Source of the DNA: CAVPDE01 sp963702565
Lineage (GTDB): Bacteria; Desulfobacterota; DSM-4660; Desulfatiglandales; HGW-15
Direction of reading: 5' to 3'
Assembly (NCBI GenBank): GCA_963702565.1
Contig: CAVPDE010000001.1
Span: forward strand, 15,863 to 79,862
Length of the DNA: 64,000 nucleotides
The position numbers and the translations under genes are program-made. Every line of letters begins with the position of its first letter. The stretch's first letter is position 1. Below the pieces are notes generated by a model. The model did not search any database and was not told where the DNA came from. It worked only from the letters and a program-made list of their open reading frames with translations. This document shows positions 27,901 to 36,088 of the stretch, piece after piece.

Positions 27901-30092
27901 GTGCCCCCAGGGAGGGTGAAGAATGCCTTGCCGCTCCCGTTTGTCGTTCCGGACACTCCCACATACGCACCCGCTGCCGAAAAAACATACACGTTCACTC
28001 CGGGCAAAGGAAGTCCTGAGCCGGTGACTGTAACCTCCGCATCCCCCATAGGGATGCTGACCGTGGCGTTCTGCCATTGGAACACCTCGGACCAGTAATG
28101 CTGGCCCAGGTAATCCGCTCTCACCTTGTAAGCCTGAATGGGCAGATGGAAGGTGACCTGTCCGTTGCCGTCGGTCAGCTGGGACTGGCCCAGGTAAGCG
28201 CCCGATGCCGTGAAGAGGTAAACCGGCACTCCTGCCATGGGGCTGGATCCCTGGTTCACCCCCTGCACACTGATCACGACGTCCTGGTGGGGGATCGTAA
28301 GCGTTCCGGACAAGGACGCTGGAACGGAAAAAATGTCGCTCCAGAACTGGTATCCGAGATGGTCAGCACGGAATTTATAGCTGCCATTGGAAAGATTGAA
28401 AGAGACCCCCCCGGTACTATTGCTGGCGCCGCTCATGCCGAGATAACTGCCCGCTCCGCTGAATACGTAACAATTCACTCCGCTAATAGGAGCTGCCGGG
28501 CCCTTCTGGATGGTCAGGGCGAATGCTCCGCCCCCGGTGGATACGGTGACAGGATTTATTTGCCCTGCGATGAGAGACTCCACCCCGCTCCAATACTGGC
28601 TGGACTGGTAGTCGGCTCGATACTTGTAGGAGCCTGCGGGGAGACCGAAAACAACTTTCCCGCTGGAGTCGGTCGAACTGGAGATTCCAAGATAGGCGCC
28701 GGCCTCTGAGAACACGTACACATTCACACCGGGCAAAGGGAGCCCTGAGCTGGTCACCGTCACCTCAGAATCCCCCATCGGGATGGTAACGGTCTTGTCC
28801 TGCCACGTGAAGGGTTCTGACCAGAACTGCTGGCCAAGATAATCGGCCCGAATCTTGTAAGCGCTCTCAGGGAGGTTGAAGATCACTTCCCCGCTGCTGT
28901 TTGTCACGAGGGATTGGCCGAGGTATGAGCCGGAAGCCGTGAAAAGATAAACACTTAGGCCCTGCATCGGATAGGGGCTTCCCTGGTTCAAGCCATCCAC
29001 TCTGACCGTCACATCCTGATGCTGTATTGTGAGCGCGCCTGACAGGGACGCCGGAACGGAATAGACATCGCTCCAGAACTGGTACCCGAGATAGTCCACC
29101 CGGAACTTGTAGGTGCCATTGGATAGATTAACGGAGACCAAGCCGCCTGAATCGGTCGTTCGGCTGATGCCCAAGTAAGTCCCCGCTTCATTGAACAGAT
29201 AGCAGTTCACTCCGGCCAGAGGATCTGACGCACCTCTTTGGACGGTCAAGCTGAACGATCCGCCTCCGGTCGATATGGCGACGGGGTTGGTTTGACCGCC
29301 AACGATAGGCTCCTCGCTGCTCCAGAATTGGCTGGCCTGGTAGTCGGCCCGGTACTTGTAAGACCCTGCTGGAAGGGTGAAAACCGCCTTGCCGCTGGAG
29401 TCAGTAGTACCGTGGACTCCGAGATATGCACCTGCCGGCGAGAAGACGTACACATTCACACCGGGCAAAGGGAGCCCTGAGCCGGTCACTGTTATCTCCG
29501 CATTCCCCATGGAAATAGTGACTGTCTCGTCCTGCCACTGGAAAACCTCTGACCAGTACTGTCGGCCAAGGTAGTCCACCCGTGCTTTGTAAGATTTCTC
29601 GGGAAGGTTGAAGACCGCCTCTCCGTTGCTATCAGTTACCCGGGATTGCCCCATGTAAGACCCCGAGCCCGTGAAGAGATAAACTTTCAACCCTTGCATC
29701 GGGTACGGGGTTCCCTGGTTCAAGCCCTCCACCCCAATCACTACCTCCTCATGGGGGATCGTCAGAACGCCGGACACGGAAGTGGGAACCGAATAGATCT
29801 GGCTCCAGAACTGGTACCCGAGATAGTCTATGCGGAATTTGTAAGAGCCGTCGGCAAGATCGAACGTCACATCCCCACTGCTGTTGGTGGCTCCCGCTTT
29901 GCCCAGATAGCTGCCCCCTCCGCTGAATACATAACAGTTCACCCCGACCAGCGGCTCCGTCTCGCTCTTATTCACTGTCAGGGTGAACGGAGTGCCAGGG
30001 TCGCCGTAGACAGGCAGAGCGCTGAGGTTCACAAAACAAAACAGGGCCAGAAGGCAGAAGAGATTCCTAGTCGAGGTTGTCTTTGGGGCCAT
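24978..30092 (-). CDS. Large secreted RHS/YD-repeat protein with repeat-rich N-terminus (unit A)
   Basis: About 1704 residues before the frame breaks. An ATG at 30092 follows GGAGGAGG. A signal peptide (MAPKTTSTRNLFCLLALFCF, cleavage near VYG) leads to nine beta-sandwich repeats of about 80 residues (VNCYVFSGGGSYLG type) arranged as three A-B-C triplets. Then come a PASTA-like domain (VPDVVGLSQMDAGATITAAG), an Ig-like domain, a Ca-binding-like DDDGDELPDWWEL segment, and YD repeats from about residue 950. It would be exported and surface-anchored or released, delivering a C-terminal tip. At its 3' end an extra base near 25007, relative to copy D, makes the frame stop early. Confidence 0.85.
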   Translation of the reverse strand: MAPKTTSTRNLFCLLALFCFVNLSALPVYGDPGTPFTLTVNKSETEPLVGVNCYVFSGGGSYLGKAGATNSSGDVTFDLADGSYKFRIDYLGYQFWSQIYSVPTSVSGVLTIPHEEVVIGVEGLNQGTPYPMQGLKVYLFTGSGSYMGQSRVTDSNGEAVFNLPEKSYKARVDYLGRQYWSEVFQWQDETVTISMGNAEITVTGSGLPLPGVNVYVFSPAGAYLGVHGTTDSSGKAVFTLPAGSYKYRADYQASQFWSSEEPIVGGQTNPVAISTGGGSFSLTVQRGASDPLAGVNCYLFNEAGTYLGISRTTDSGGLVSVNLSNGTYKFRVDYLGYQFWSDVYSVPASLSGALTIQHQDVTVRVDGLNQGSPYPMQGLSVYLFTASGSYLGQSLVTNSSGEVIFNLPESAYKIRADYLGQQFWSEPFTWQDKTVTIPMGDSEVTVTSSGLPLPGVNVYVFSEAGAYLGISSSTDSSGKVVFGLPAGSYKYRADYQSSQYWSGVESLIAGQINPVTVSTGGGAFALTIQKGPAAPISGVNCYVFSGAGSYLGMSGASNSTGGVSFNLSNGSYKFRADHLGYQFWSDIFSVPASLSGTLTIPHQDVVISVQGVNQGSSPMAGVPVYLFTASGAYLGQSQLTDGNGQVTFHLPIQAYKVRADYLGQHYWSEVFQWQNATVSIPMGDAEVTVTGSGLPLPGVNVYVFSAAGAYVGVSGTTNGSGKAFFTLPGGTYDFRADYQGGQYWSGASGIVAGQVNSVTIVTLPGTIQVPDVVGLSQMDAGATITAAGLAVGTTSHQYSATVAEGLVISQNPAAGTSVAGGSLVDLVVSLGSAPMPTASITATPQTIHAGESANLSWTSTHAESCSIEPGIGSVAPSGSLQVTPEVTTTYVITAVGPGGTATDSATVAVTSIPYGRDDDGDELPDWWELAYFPDLSQGRNGDHDGDGFSNYLEYVFNTDPGNQNEVPPSSDSYQDEGLGYAPEEQQGEAGLVAGSIRITNGNALEYREDLSFPSPNSLSFNFRAAYNSRATQTGMLGYGWFHSFGAALNPSSQLGSRTFLKIIDGTGKASYFIQEVTGYYAGVFGERSFVLAEGGGYSWYRLDGSRYAFTSAGRLSSMEDEKGNALALAYDGEGRLQTVTDNASGRVLTFNYTSGLLTSITGPVTAAVDDGIWVEYGYDGNQNLTTVTYADGSGITYVYNDANDVHNLTQKKDSLNHILREWSYNTNDQATVCRSPDGKGVELVTYQPNQVQVKDVYDITRTYALVTVDGLKRLGSMTGTTNAPYAESNAVEWVYDEWGRLSEVEYGGGRIDRYQNYDERGNPGTVILAYGSPEQRTIYYTFHPDMNVPLTRTEASVLGGGNKVTIWDYDDDYDATANESPTLLLSRIVEQGHTKDINNTTQAYAYVTTFTYNAKGQVLSVDGPRAGSGDMTTFTYNSSTGNLESVTQPHIGSTYFAVYDNAGRPGTITDVNSQAKGFSYDGRGRITSITNFADDPDSSTQFAYVGGLLVSVTDPDGVIQGFQYDNYARLWKILDRGANYIRHDYEVYPRGNVVERGKYTSGDERKSRTRWSYEHPSYPGRLYREIQSDDTYREYGYDDAGNVSSMEDPNGNLTTYGYDFMDRIEEVAQWVNDPSLRDVVTGYGYDGQGNLASVTDANSHVTTYVYDDLGRVVSTTSPDTGITRYAYDEAGNLRYEEGRQGCDG
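25011..27451 (-). repeat. 2.44-kb duplication, copy 2
   Basis: Part of the large RHS gene, nearly identical to 16255-18695. It ends at TCACCT, where this copy continues into the Ig-like and repeat region while copy 1 switches to a core fragment. Confidence 0.9.
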
Positions 30093-30562
30093 CTTTTCCT
30101 CCTCCCAATATGTGGTCAATGAGCCCAGTTTCTTCTTCTGTTATTTCAACCGCGTCTGAGAAAACCTGCTTAAGTCTTAATCCGATGGAGCCAGTTAGGG
30201 TTACTGTTGGCAATCTGGAATTTGACTTCTTGCTGGGACTGGAACTGAAAGCAAGGGATGAAGAAACACTTCTCGCATTTCTGTACGCAATTGCGGTGCC
30301 AGAACTTGGTCTTCCGGAGAGTAATTTCTCTTAGGAAACGTAGCTAAACGAGAACACGGCCCTATGTATTCACTGCCTCGCCTTCCACAGCAAGGTGAGC
30401 CGGCATTTTGCGGAGCTCTTGCTCCGAGGGATTGCACAATTCCTTGTGCTGCACTGCACAGAAAAGAGTGCAGAGGGAACGCAGAAGTCGGCTTCAAGGG
30501 TTTGTACTTACGGCTACTCCGTCTTCATTTCCGACAGATGATCCTTCCACGTATGATAAACT
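30093..30562. other. Upstream region of the RHS locus, no gene called
   Basis: 470 bp between the RHS start and the fourth REP-like repeat. No gene with family similarity is seen on either strand; a short plus-strand frame (30077-30334) overlaps the RHS start and is not convincing. The promoter of the RHS gene should lie here. Confidence 0.5.
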
Positions 30563-30638
30563 GGGACGCTGTTAGGTTTTAAGGTTGCTAGCGATCGTCT
30601 CTTGGAAACCTAAAAACTATAGGATGTCCCCATTCTCC
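30563..30638. repeat. REP-like inverted repeat, copy 4
   Basis: The most complete copy: outer arms GGGAC (30563) and GTCCC, inner arms TTAGGTTTTAAGGTT and AAACCTAAAAACTATAGG around a roughly 20-bp loop, followed by CATTCTC. It lies upstream of the whole RHS locus. The GGGGAC-type end resembles REP elements mobilised by Y1 (RAYT) transposases, an inference from memory. Confidence 0.75.
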
Positions 30639-30664
30639 CACCCAGGCACTTCTTCTTGCCCCCT

Positions 30665-30690
30665 GCTCTCCGCTCTACGCTCTGCGCTGG
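30665..30690. repeat. Short heptamer array
   Basis: GCTCTCC, GCTCTAC, GCTCTGC and GCTGG follow one another in 7-base register at 30665, 30672, 30679 and 30686. They straddle the stop codon of the FHA gene. Confidence 0.6.
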
Positions 30691-31437
30691 TTCACCTTCA
30701 CCAAAAAGATGAATTTGGAAGTCGCCGGACCGATAATCACCTGGTTCTCCTGCTTGTCAAGCCGCTCTCGCGTCACGCTGGTCCGGTGTCCGATCTCCTT
30801 GCCGTTCACGATGGTGCCGAACGCGCTCCCGCGGTCAATGACCCAAACCCCTCCCCTTTCATTCTGAATGGCAAGGTGATTCCTCGACACCCTGTACGGC
30901 TCCTTCTCCTTGAGGAAGAGATCATTGTTGTAGAAAACGTCGGTGTCCGTGTTCTTCGAATCCCTCCCGATCAGAAAAGGGAACTTTGAAATGGTTCTCT
31001 TGCAGTCTCCCAGCGCTTTCCGCGCTTCTGCCGTTTGCCCCTCCAGGATCACTTCAAAAGCCTGCTCCCTGGTCTCTCCTGCCGCACTCCGCTCGGCAAG
31101 CCTGTCGCTCGCCTGCCTCAGCCTTTCAAACAGGCTTTTGATGATGGGGATCAGAACCGAGGGCTTTTTCTGAAGCAGTTCATTGAACCCCTCGCGGCTG
31201 ATGACCCGAAGTTTCAGCTCCGTCATCGCCCTGACCGTGGCCGAACGAGGGCGATCCTCGATCAGACCCATCTCGCCGAAAACCTGGCCTTCCCCCAGGG
31301 TGGCCACCACGATCTCCTTGTCGCCGGACTTCTTGAGGATTTCCACAGACTCCGGAAAGTACAATGAAGGCGGACGTGCCCTTGGTCCCCTCTCGGATAA
31401 CGATTTCTCCCGGTCCAAAAACCTTGATGTCTTCCAT
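30675..31437 (-). pseudogene. Cyclic-nucleotide-binding and FHA domain protein with frameshift
   Basis: Starts at 31437 (MEDIKVFGPGEIVIREG, with an AGGA-type site) as a cNMP-binding domain (SAFIVLSG), but the frame shifts near 31365, where one extra base follows CCGGA. The second frame carries SVEILKKSGDKEIVVATLGE, GEMGLIEDRPRSATV, and then a C-terminal FHA domain (FLIGRDSKNTD, SRNHLAI, DRGSAFGTIVNG). An intact protein would be about 250 residues and bind a cyclic nucleotide or similar ligand and phosphothreonine. It is either an authentic mutation or a sequencing error. It diverges from the next cNMP-PAS gene. Confidence 0.75.
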
Positions 31438-31664
31438 TCCTTACTCCCTGACCCCTTCTTTGCAGGGTTCCTTGATATCATACTCGCAGGTTTCTTGACA
31501 GCCTGCGTTCTCGAAGCGGGTTTGAGAGCGTTCCCGGCCCTCTCCCGGCCGGAATCACACGGTATCGTTGGTCCTTGACGGATAAGGGGTATTTTCATAT
31601 ACTTACCCATTCGGTCGGCTCCACTGCTCGATCAGCTATTAAGGCAGTCAGAAGAGGTTCGGCC

Positions 31665-32966
31665 ATGCTCGACGAAATCATCCACAACAAGGATCTTCAG
31701 AAGTATCTCAAAACCTATCAAAAGGGCGACTCCCTTTTTGTGGAAGGGGATGAATCTCAGGACCTCTACTTCCTGGTCTCCGGCCACCTTGAAGTGCTCA
31801 AGGGGGACAAGAAGATCGCGGAAATCACGGAACCCGGCGCTCTTTTCGGGGAACTCTCCTTCCTGCTGGGAGCAAAAAGAACGGCGACGGTTCAGGCTGA
31901 GAACGAAGTCAGGGTTCTTCGCATTCCTAAGAACGAGGTGTCCACCTTCCTCAAAGAATTCCCCACAGTCGCCGAGAAGATTACCGAAATCATCGCTCGC
32001 AGGCTCGATGAATCGAGCCAGGCCGTCTATGGGCTGAGACAAATCTGTGACAAGCTGCCGGATGCCGTGATGCTCACGGACCTGGGCGGTAAAGTGGTCG
32101 CATGGAACGCCGCCGCCGAAAAGCTCTACGGCAGAAACTGGCATCACATGCGTGGGACTTCTGCCGAAGACATCTACGAACAACCGCAGGTTTACCGGGA
32201 GCTTTTACAGGAGATACAAAGCAAAACATCGGTTCCGGAGAGGGTCCTCAAAGTCAGACACCCTGAAAAAGGAACCCGTTACGTCTCGACCAGCACCACG
32301 CTTCTCCATGACAGCCAGAACAACATCCAGAGTCTCCTGTGGCTGGGCCGTGACGTCACGGCTGCACACCGGATGGAACGCAGGTATCGCCGGGCCCGTT
32401 ACTGGCTCATTCCTTCGCTGATCCTGCTGGTCCTATTAGCCACGACGGTCATTGTGGGATTCCCCTATTTCTCAAAGGGCGTCCAAACCATGGACACCAG
32501 GAAACTGGAGCTCAGGAACCTTCTGGCCAAGGACTATCTCCTTCTGAAGTCTTTGTTGGCCGAGCCGTTGGCGCAAGGGGATCGGACGAACACGACGAAG
32601 GTTCTTAAGGAGTTCTTCGACATTCAGGTCACCAAGCAGTGTCCCTACAGCGGAATCGTTTTGCTGGACAGGCAAAGAAAGGTGTTTGACGCTTTATCCT
32701 TACGGCCCGGTTTCGATGCTCAGACCGTGATCGGCACCCCTTACACGGGAATAGAATTCCAGGGCTCGGAAAAATCCCTGTACCGCGTCCTGGTCCTCTA
32801 CCGTGCAGACAAAGACAACCCCATGGGCCGCAAAGGCATCGAGATCGCCTTTGACCTCAGAGAGAACGAGCGGACGATCGGATGGTTGCTCTTCCAAATG
32901 GATATGGATTGCATGAAAACCAACTACGACGTGGATGAGGAAGGATTGAGAAACCTTCAATCCTAG
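31665..32966 (+). CDS. Membrane sensor with cNMP-binding, PAS and extracytoplasmic domains
   Basis: A 433-residue protein. Residues 15-125 form a cyclic-nucleotide-binding-like domain (GDSLFVEGDESQDLYFLVSG, FGELSFLLGAKRTATV). A PAS domain follows (PDAVMLTDLGGKVVAWNAAA), then a hydrophobic segment (YWLIPSLILLVLLATTVIVG), and a C-terminal sensor-like region (SGIVLLDRQRKVFDALSLRP). There is no kinase or output domain, so it may pass a signal to a partner. The ATG at 31665 is preceded by AGAGG; the longer frame from 31575 lacks family similarity. It is 4 bp from STAS-MlaE and heads that operon, which suggests control of lipid transport. Confidence 0.8.
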   Translation: MLDEIIHNKDLQKYLKTYQKGDSLFVEGDESQDLYFLVSGHLEVLKGDKKIAEITEPGALFGELSFLLGAKRTATVQAENEVRVLRIPKNEVSTFLKEFPTVAEKITEIIARRLDESSQAVYGLRQICDKLPDAVMLTDLGGKVVAWNAAAEKLYGRNWHHMRGTSAEDIYEQPQVYRELLQEIQSKTSVPERVLKVRHPEKGTRYVSTSTTLLHDSQNNIQSLLWLGRDVTAAHRMERRYRRARYWLIPSLILLVLLATTVIVGFPYFSKGVQTMDTRKLELRNLLAKDYLLLKSLLAEPLAQGDRTNTTKVLKEFFDIQVTKQCPYSGIVLLDRQRKVFDALSLRPGFDAQTVIGTPYTGIEFQGSEKSLYRVLVLYRADKDNPMGRKGIEIAFDLRENERTIGWLLFQMDMDCMKTNYDVDEEGLRNLQS

Positions 32967-32970
32967 GGCC

Positions 32971-34116
32971 ATGCACAGTTCAAAGGGCCAAGAATCATGG
33001 GCTTACGAGACCTCGGACGACCGCAAAGGGGGATTGATCCTGCACCTTACGGGCCGGATGGATTCCGCAAATGCCGGGGCCATGTTGCGCGATCTCGGGC
33101 CTCTCATTCACACCAAGGCCCCCGTCTCTCTCACCGTGGACCTCTCTGAAGTGACGTATGTGGACGACTTCGGTGTGCTCGTCCTGATTCAGCTGAGGCA
33201 CATGATGACCGATCAGAGCGGTGCGTTTTCCCTCCTTCATGCCTCCGACAAGATCAGGGAAATCCTCTCTCTTCTCCACTTCGATGACCTGACGGAAAAA
33301 GTCCCCCTGACCAAGAAACAGATCCCAAACATCTTTATCCGCCTCGGAGATGCGACCCTCCGCCACATCAATGATTTACGGTACCTCACCTCTTTCACCG
33401 GATCGGTTTTTCTTGCCCTTCTCTACGTCCTTCGACATCCCCGTTCCTTGAGGAGGGAAGACACGGTCCTCGCCATGCAAAAGACAGGGGTGGATGCTTT
33501 GCCCATCGTGGGCTTGATCAGTTTCCTGCTGGGGTTGATTATCGCGTTCATGTCTTCGGTCCAGCTCCGGCAGTTCGGCGCGGACATTTACGTCGCCTCC
33601 CTTGTGAGCCTGGCCATGACCCGGGAGTTGGGGCCTATCATGACGGCGATCATTGTCGCCGGCCGGTCAGGGTCTGCGTTCGCCGCCGAAATCGGCACCA
33701 TGCGAATATCGGAGGAAATCGACGCTCTCTTCACCATGGGATTTGACCCGACTCGATTTCTGGCCATCCCCAAGGTCATCGCCTCCCTCGTCGTGGTCCC
33801 CCTTTTGACCCTGTTTTCCGACGTTTTCGCCATTCTGGGCGGCCTGGTCGTCGGCGTTTTGATGCTCGATCTGACCGCTAATGCTTACATGGCTCAGACT
33901 TTTATGACCCTCACGCCTTTTGACGTTTTCCTGGGTGTTCTCAAGAGCGCGGTGTTCGCCTTCCTGATTTCCTGGATCGGCTGTTTTCGAGGCTTTCGAG
34001 TGCGGGGAGGCGCGGCAGGCGTTGGAGAAGCCACGACCTCTGCGGTGGTGAGCAGCATTTTCCTGATCATCCTGACGGACTCCGTCTTCTCCGTGATTCT
34101 TCGATACTGGGGGTAG
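32971..34116 (+). CDS. mlaE: STAS-MlaE fusion, ABC lipid transport permease
   Basis: 381 residues. The N-terminal 115 form a STAS domain (LTGRMDSANAG, VTYVDDFGVLVLIQL), equivalent to the separate MlaB subunit of enterobacteria. The rest is an MlaE permease (GLIIAFMSSVQLRQFGAD, MTRELGPIMTAIIVAGRSGS, GTMRISEEIDALFTMGFDP). With MlaF, MlaD and the lipoprotein it forms an inner-membrane complex that moves phospholipids between the membranes. It starts 4 bp after the sensor gene. Confidence 0.93.
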   Translation: MHSSKGQESWAYETSDDRKGGLILHLTGRMDSANAGAMLRDLGPLIHTKAPVSLTVDLSEVTYVDDFGVLVLIQLRHMMTDQSGAFSLLHASDKIREILSLLHFDDLTEKVPLTKKQIPNIFIRLGDATLRHINDLRYLTSFTGSVFLALLYVLRHPRSLRREDTVLAMQKTGVDALPIVGLISFLLGLIIAFMSSVQLRQFGADIYVASLVSLAMTRELGPIMTAIIVAGRSGSAFAAEIGTMRISEEIDALFTMGFDPTRFLAIPKVIASLVVVPLLTLFSDVFAILGGLVVGVLMLDLTANAYMAQTFMTLTPFDVFLGVLKSAVFAFLISWIGCFRGFRVRGGAAGVGEATTSAVVSSIFLIILTDSVFSVILRYWG

Positions 34117-34150
34117 CATCAGACATTGAGCATTCAACAGTGAGAGAGGA

Positions 34151-34299
34151 CAGAATACAGCGTACAGAAAGCAGTAGAAAAAGCCAGTGATCAGTAATCA
34201 GTCGGAAGTGAACAGCGGGAGAAGACAGAAGACGGGAGTAAAACCAGTAAGCAGGGAACACTAATCGGAGCACGGTGAACGATCAACGGTGAACGGTTA
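34151..34299. repeat. Heptamer-periodic array between mlaE and mlaF
   Basis: CAGNNNN at 34151, 34158, 34165 and 34172; CAGTNNN at 34185, 34192 and 34199; and ACGNNNN at 34272, 34279, 34286 and 34293, all in 7-base steps. The last block runs in register into the ATGA at 34300, the start of mlaF. No other ribosome-binding site is obvious there. Confidence 0.75.
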
Positions 34300-35073
34300 A
34301 TGATGAACAGGCAGCCGATCATTCAGGTGAAAGACCTTGTCGCGCGGTACGGAGAGGAGACGATTCTGGAAGGCGTCTCCTTTGAGGTTTACGAAGGAGA
34401 GATCTTTGTCATCCTCGGAGGAAGCGGGTGCGGCAAGAGCACACTTCTCAAGCACTTGATCGGGCTCATCCGGCCTTATCGAGGGCAGGTCATCGTTGAC
34501 GGCGAGGATATCACGCATGCGGACTCTCAGGGCTATCACCGCCTTTTGAGAAAAATCGGCATCCTCTACCAGGGCGGCGCCCTCTTCGGTTCCATGACGC
34601 TTGCCGAGAACGTCGCTCTCCCCATCATGGAATACACCGATCTCTCCTCGGACCTCGTGTCTGCTCTCGTTCGGATGAAGCTGAACCTCGTCCAGCTGGA
34701 AGGGTATGAAGACTACCTGCCGTCTGAGATCAGCGGCGGGATGAAAAAGCGGGCCGGCCTTGCCCGAGCCATGGCTCTCAACCCGAGAATCCTTTTCTTT
34801 GACGAGCCTTCGGCAGGACTCGATCCGGTCACTTCGGCAGGGCTGGACCGTCTTATCTTGCACTTGAACAAAAGTCTGGGAACCACCATGGTCATCGTCA
34901 CCCATGAACTCCAAAGCATTCTCACCGTGGCTCAGAGGGTGATCATGCTGGATAAAGGAACCAAGGGAATTGTCGCGGAAGGGGATCCCGTCCACCTTCG
35001 CGAGACCAGCCGCAACCCTCTGGTCTGGCGGTTTTTCAATCGCCAGCCCGAGGAGAGCGCACACCCGGCATAA
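34300..35073 (+). CDS. mlaF: ABC lipid transport ATP-binding protein
   Basis: A 257-residue ABC ATPase of the MlaF type: Walker A GGSGCGKST, Q-loop ILYQGGALFGSMT, signature ISGGMKKRAGLARA, Walker B ILFFDEPSAGLDP, and the switch His in IVTHEL. It powers the MlaE permease. Two consecutive ATGs open the frame, the first in phase with the preceding heptamer array. It is 13 bp from mlaD. Confidence 0.94.
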   Translation: MMNRQPIIQVKDLVARYGEETILEGVSFEVYEGEIFVILGGSGCGKSTLLKHLIGLIRPYRGQVIVDGEDITHADSQGYHRLLRKIGILYQGGALFGSMTLAENVALPIMEYTDLSSDLVSALVRMKLNLVQLEGYEDYLPSEISGGMKKRAGLARAMALNPRILFFDEPSAGLDPVTSAGLDRLILHLNKSLGTTMVIVTHELQSILTVAQRVIMLDKGTKGIVAEGDPVHLRETSRNPLVWRFFNRQPEESAHPA

Positions 35074-35086
35074 AGGGGCATGATTC

Positions 35087-36073
35087 ATGGCTTCACAAAA
35101 AACCAAATTCGTCGTCGGCCTGTTTCTTGTTTGCGGGATCGGGATCGCCCTTCTCGCTTTCATCTGGCTCGGGATGTCCCGATATTTCGAGAAAGGCCGG
35201 TTCTACGTCACCTACTTCAACGAATCCGTGCAAGGCCTGGACAAGGATTCCCCGGTCAAGTACAGGGGCGTGTCCGTGGGCCGCGTCCACAGCATCAGCG
35301 TGGCTCCGGACTCCAAGCTGGTGAAGGTGGTTCTGAAGATCGAAACCGTAATGGGGCTCGATACGAACATGGTCGCCCAGTTGAGGTCCGTGGGCATCAC
35401 CGGAAGCGTTTTCATCGAGCTCGATCAAAAAAAGCGGGACGAGCCGGACCGCTCGCCTCCGCTCAGTTTCCCTTCCGAATACCCCATTGTCGCCTCCAAG
35501 CCGTCGGAGCTCGGGGAGATCCTGCGCGGCATTGACGACATTCTGAACAAGATCAAGGCCGTCGACCTGGAAGGGATCTCTGCGAAAGTGAAGTCCAACC
35601 TGGATACCATTGAAACGGCGGTTCAGGAGGCCAATGTGAAAGGACTGTCCAGAAAGGTCGAGCGATCTCTGGATCAGCTCAATCAAATCCTGGACGGGCA
35701 GCAGTGGGACAAGATCATGGCCTCCACCCAGGAAACAATTCGGGCAGCCAATGAATTCTTCGTGAGGGGCAATGCCACCTTGACTCATGCGGAAAACGCT
35801 TTCGCCCAAGCCCGGGGGATCATCGCCGACAAAGAGCAAGCCATCCGGGAGGCTCTGGAAAACATCAACAAGGTCATTGAGAAGAGCGCTTCTTTAACCA
35901 CGGGAGCGGATGAAACCTTCTCCCACATGAGACAAAACCTCCTGGTGTCGGCGCAGAACCTTGAAAGGGCCAGTGAAAACCTCAACCGGTTCCTGGAGGT
36001 TCTGGCCGATCAACCCTCCCAGCTCGTTTTCGGAGAGCCCTTGCCTCGCCGTGAGATGGACCCTGAATTCTGA
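35087..36073 (+). CDS. mlaD: MCE-domain lipid-binding protein
   Basis: 328 residues: one N-terminal membrane segment (VVGLFLVCGIGIALLAFIWL), an MCE domain (VTYFNESVQGLDKDSPVKYR..GVSVGRV, then VGITGSVFIEL), and a long helical C-terminus (residues 145-310, coiled-coil-like). It is a periplasmic, membrane-anchored MlaD-type subunit that forms a ring for lipid passage. The longer helical tail than in E. coli MlaD is common in Mce proteins outside the enterobacteria. Confidence 0.92.
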   Translation: MASQKTKFVVGLFLVCGIGIALLAFIWLGMSRYFEKGRFYVTYFNESVQGLDKDSPVKYRGVSVGRVHSISVAPDSKLVKVVLKIETVMGLDTNMVAQLRSVGITGSVFIELDQKKRDEPDRSPPLSFPSEYPIVASKPSELGEILRGIDDILNKIKAVDLEGISAKVKSNLDTIETAVQEANVKGLSRKVERSLDQLNQILDGQQWDKIMASTQETIRAANEFFVRGNATLTHAENAFAQARGIIADKEQAIREALENINKVIEKSASLTTGADETFSHMRQNLLVSAQNLERASENLNRFLEVLADQPSQLVFGEPLPRREMDPEF

Positions 36074-36088
36074 TCAAGGAGATTGACC

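Noticed and set aside
30077..30334. 85-codon plus-strand frame at the head of the RHS locus
   Set aside because: It overlaps the RHS start codon and ribosome-binding site, and has no good ribosome-binding site or similarity of its own.
31438..31610. N-terminal extension of the FHA frame (MGKYMKIPLIRQG...)
   Set aside because: The correct start is MEDIKVF at 31437 in the other frame with a ribosome-binding site; the extension appears only because of the frameshift near 31365.
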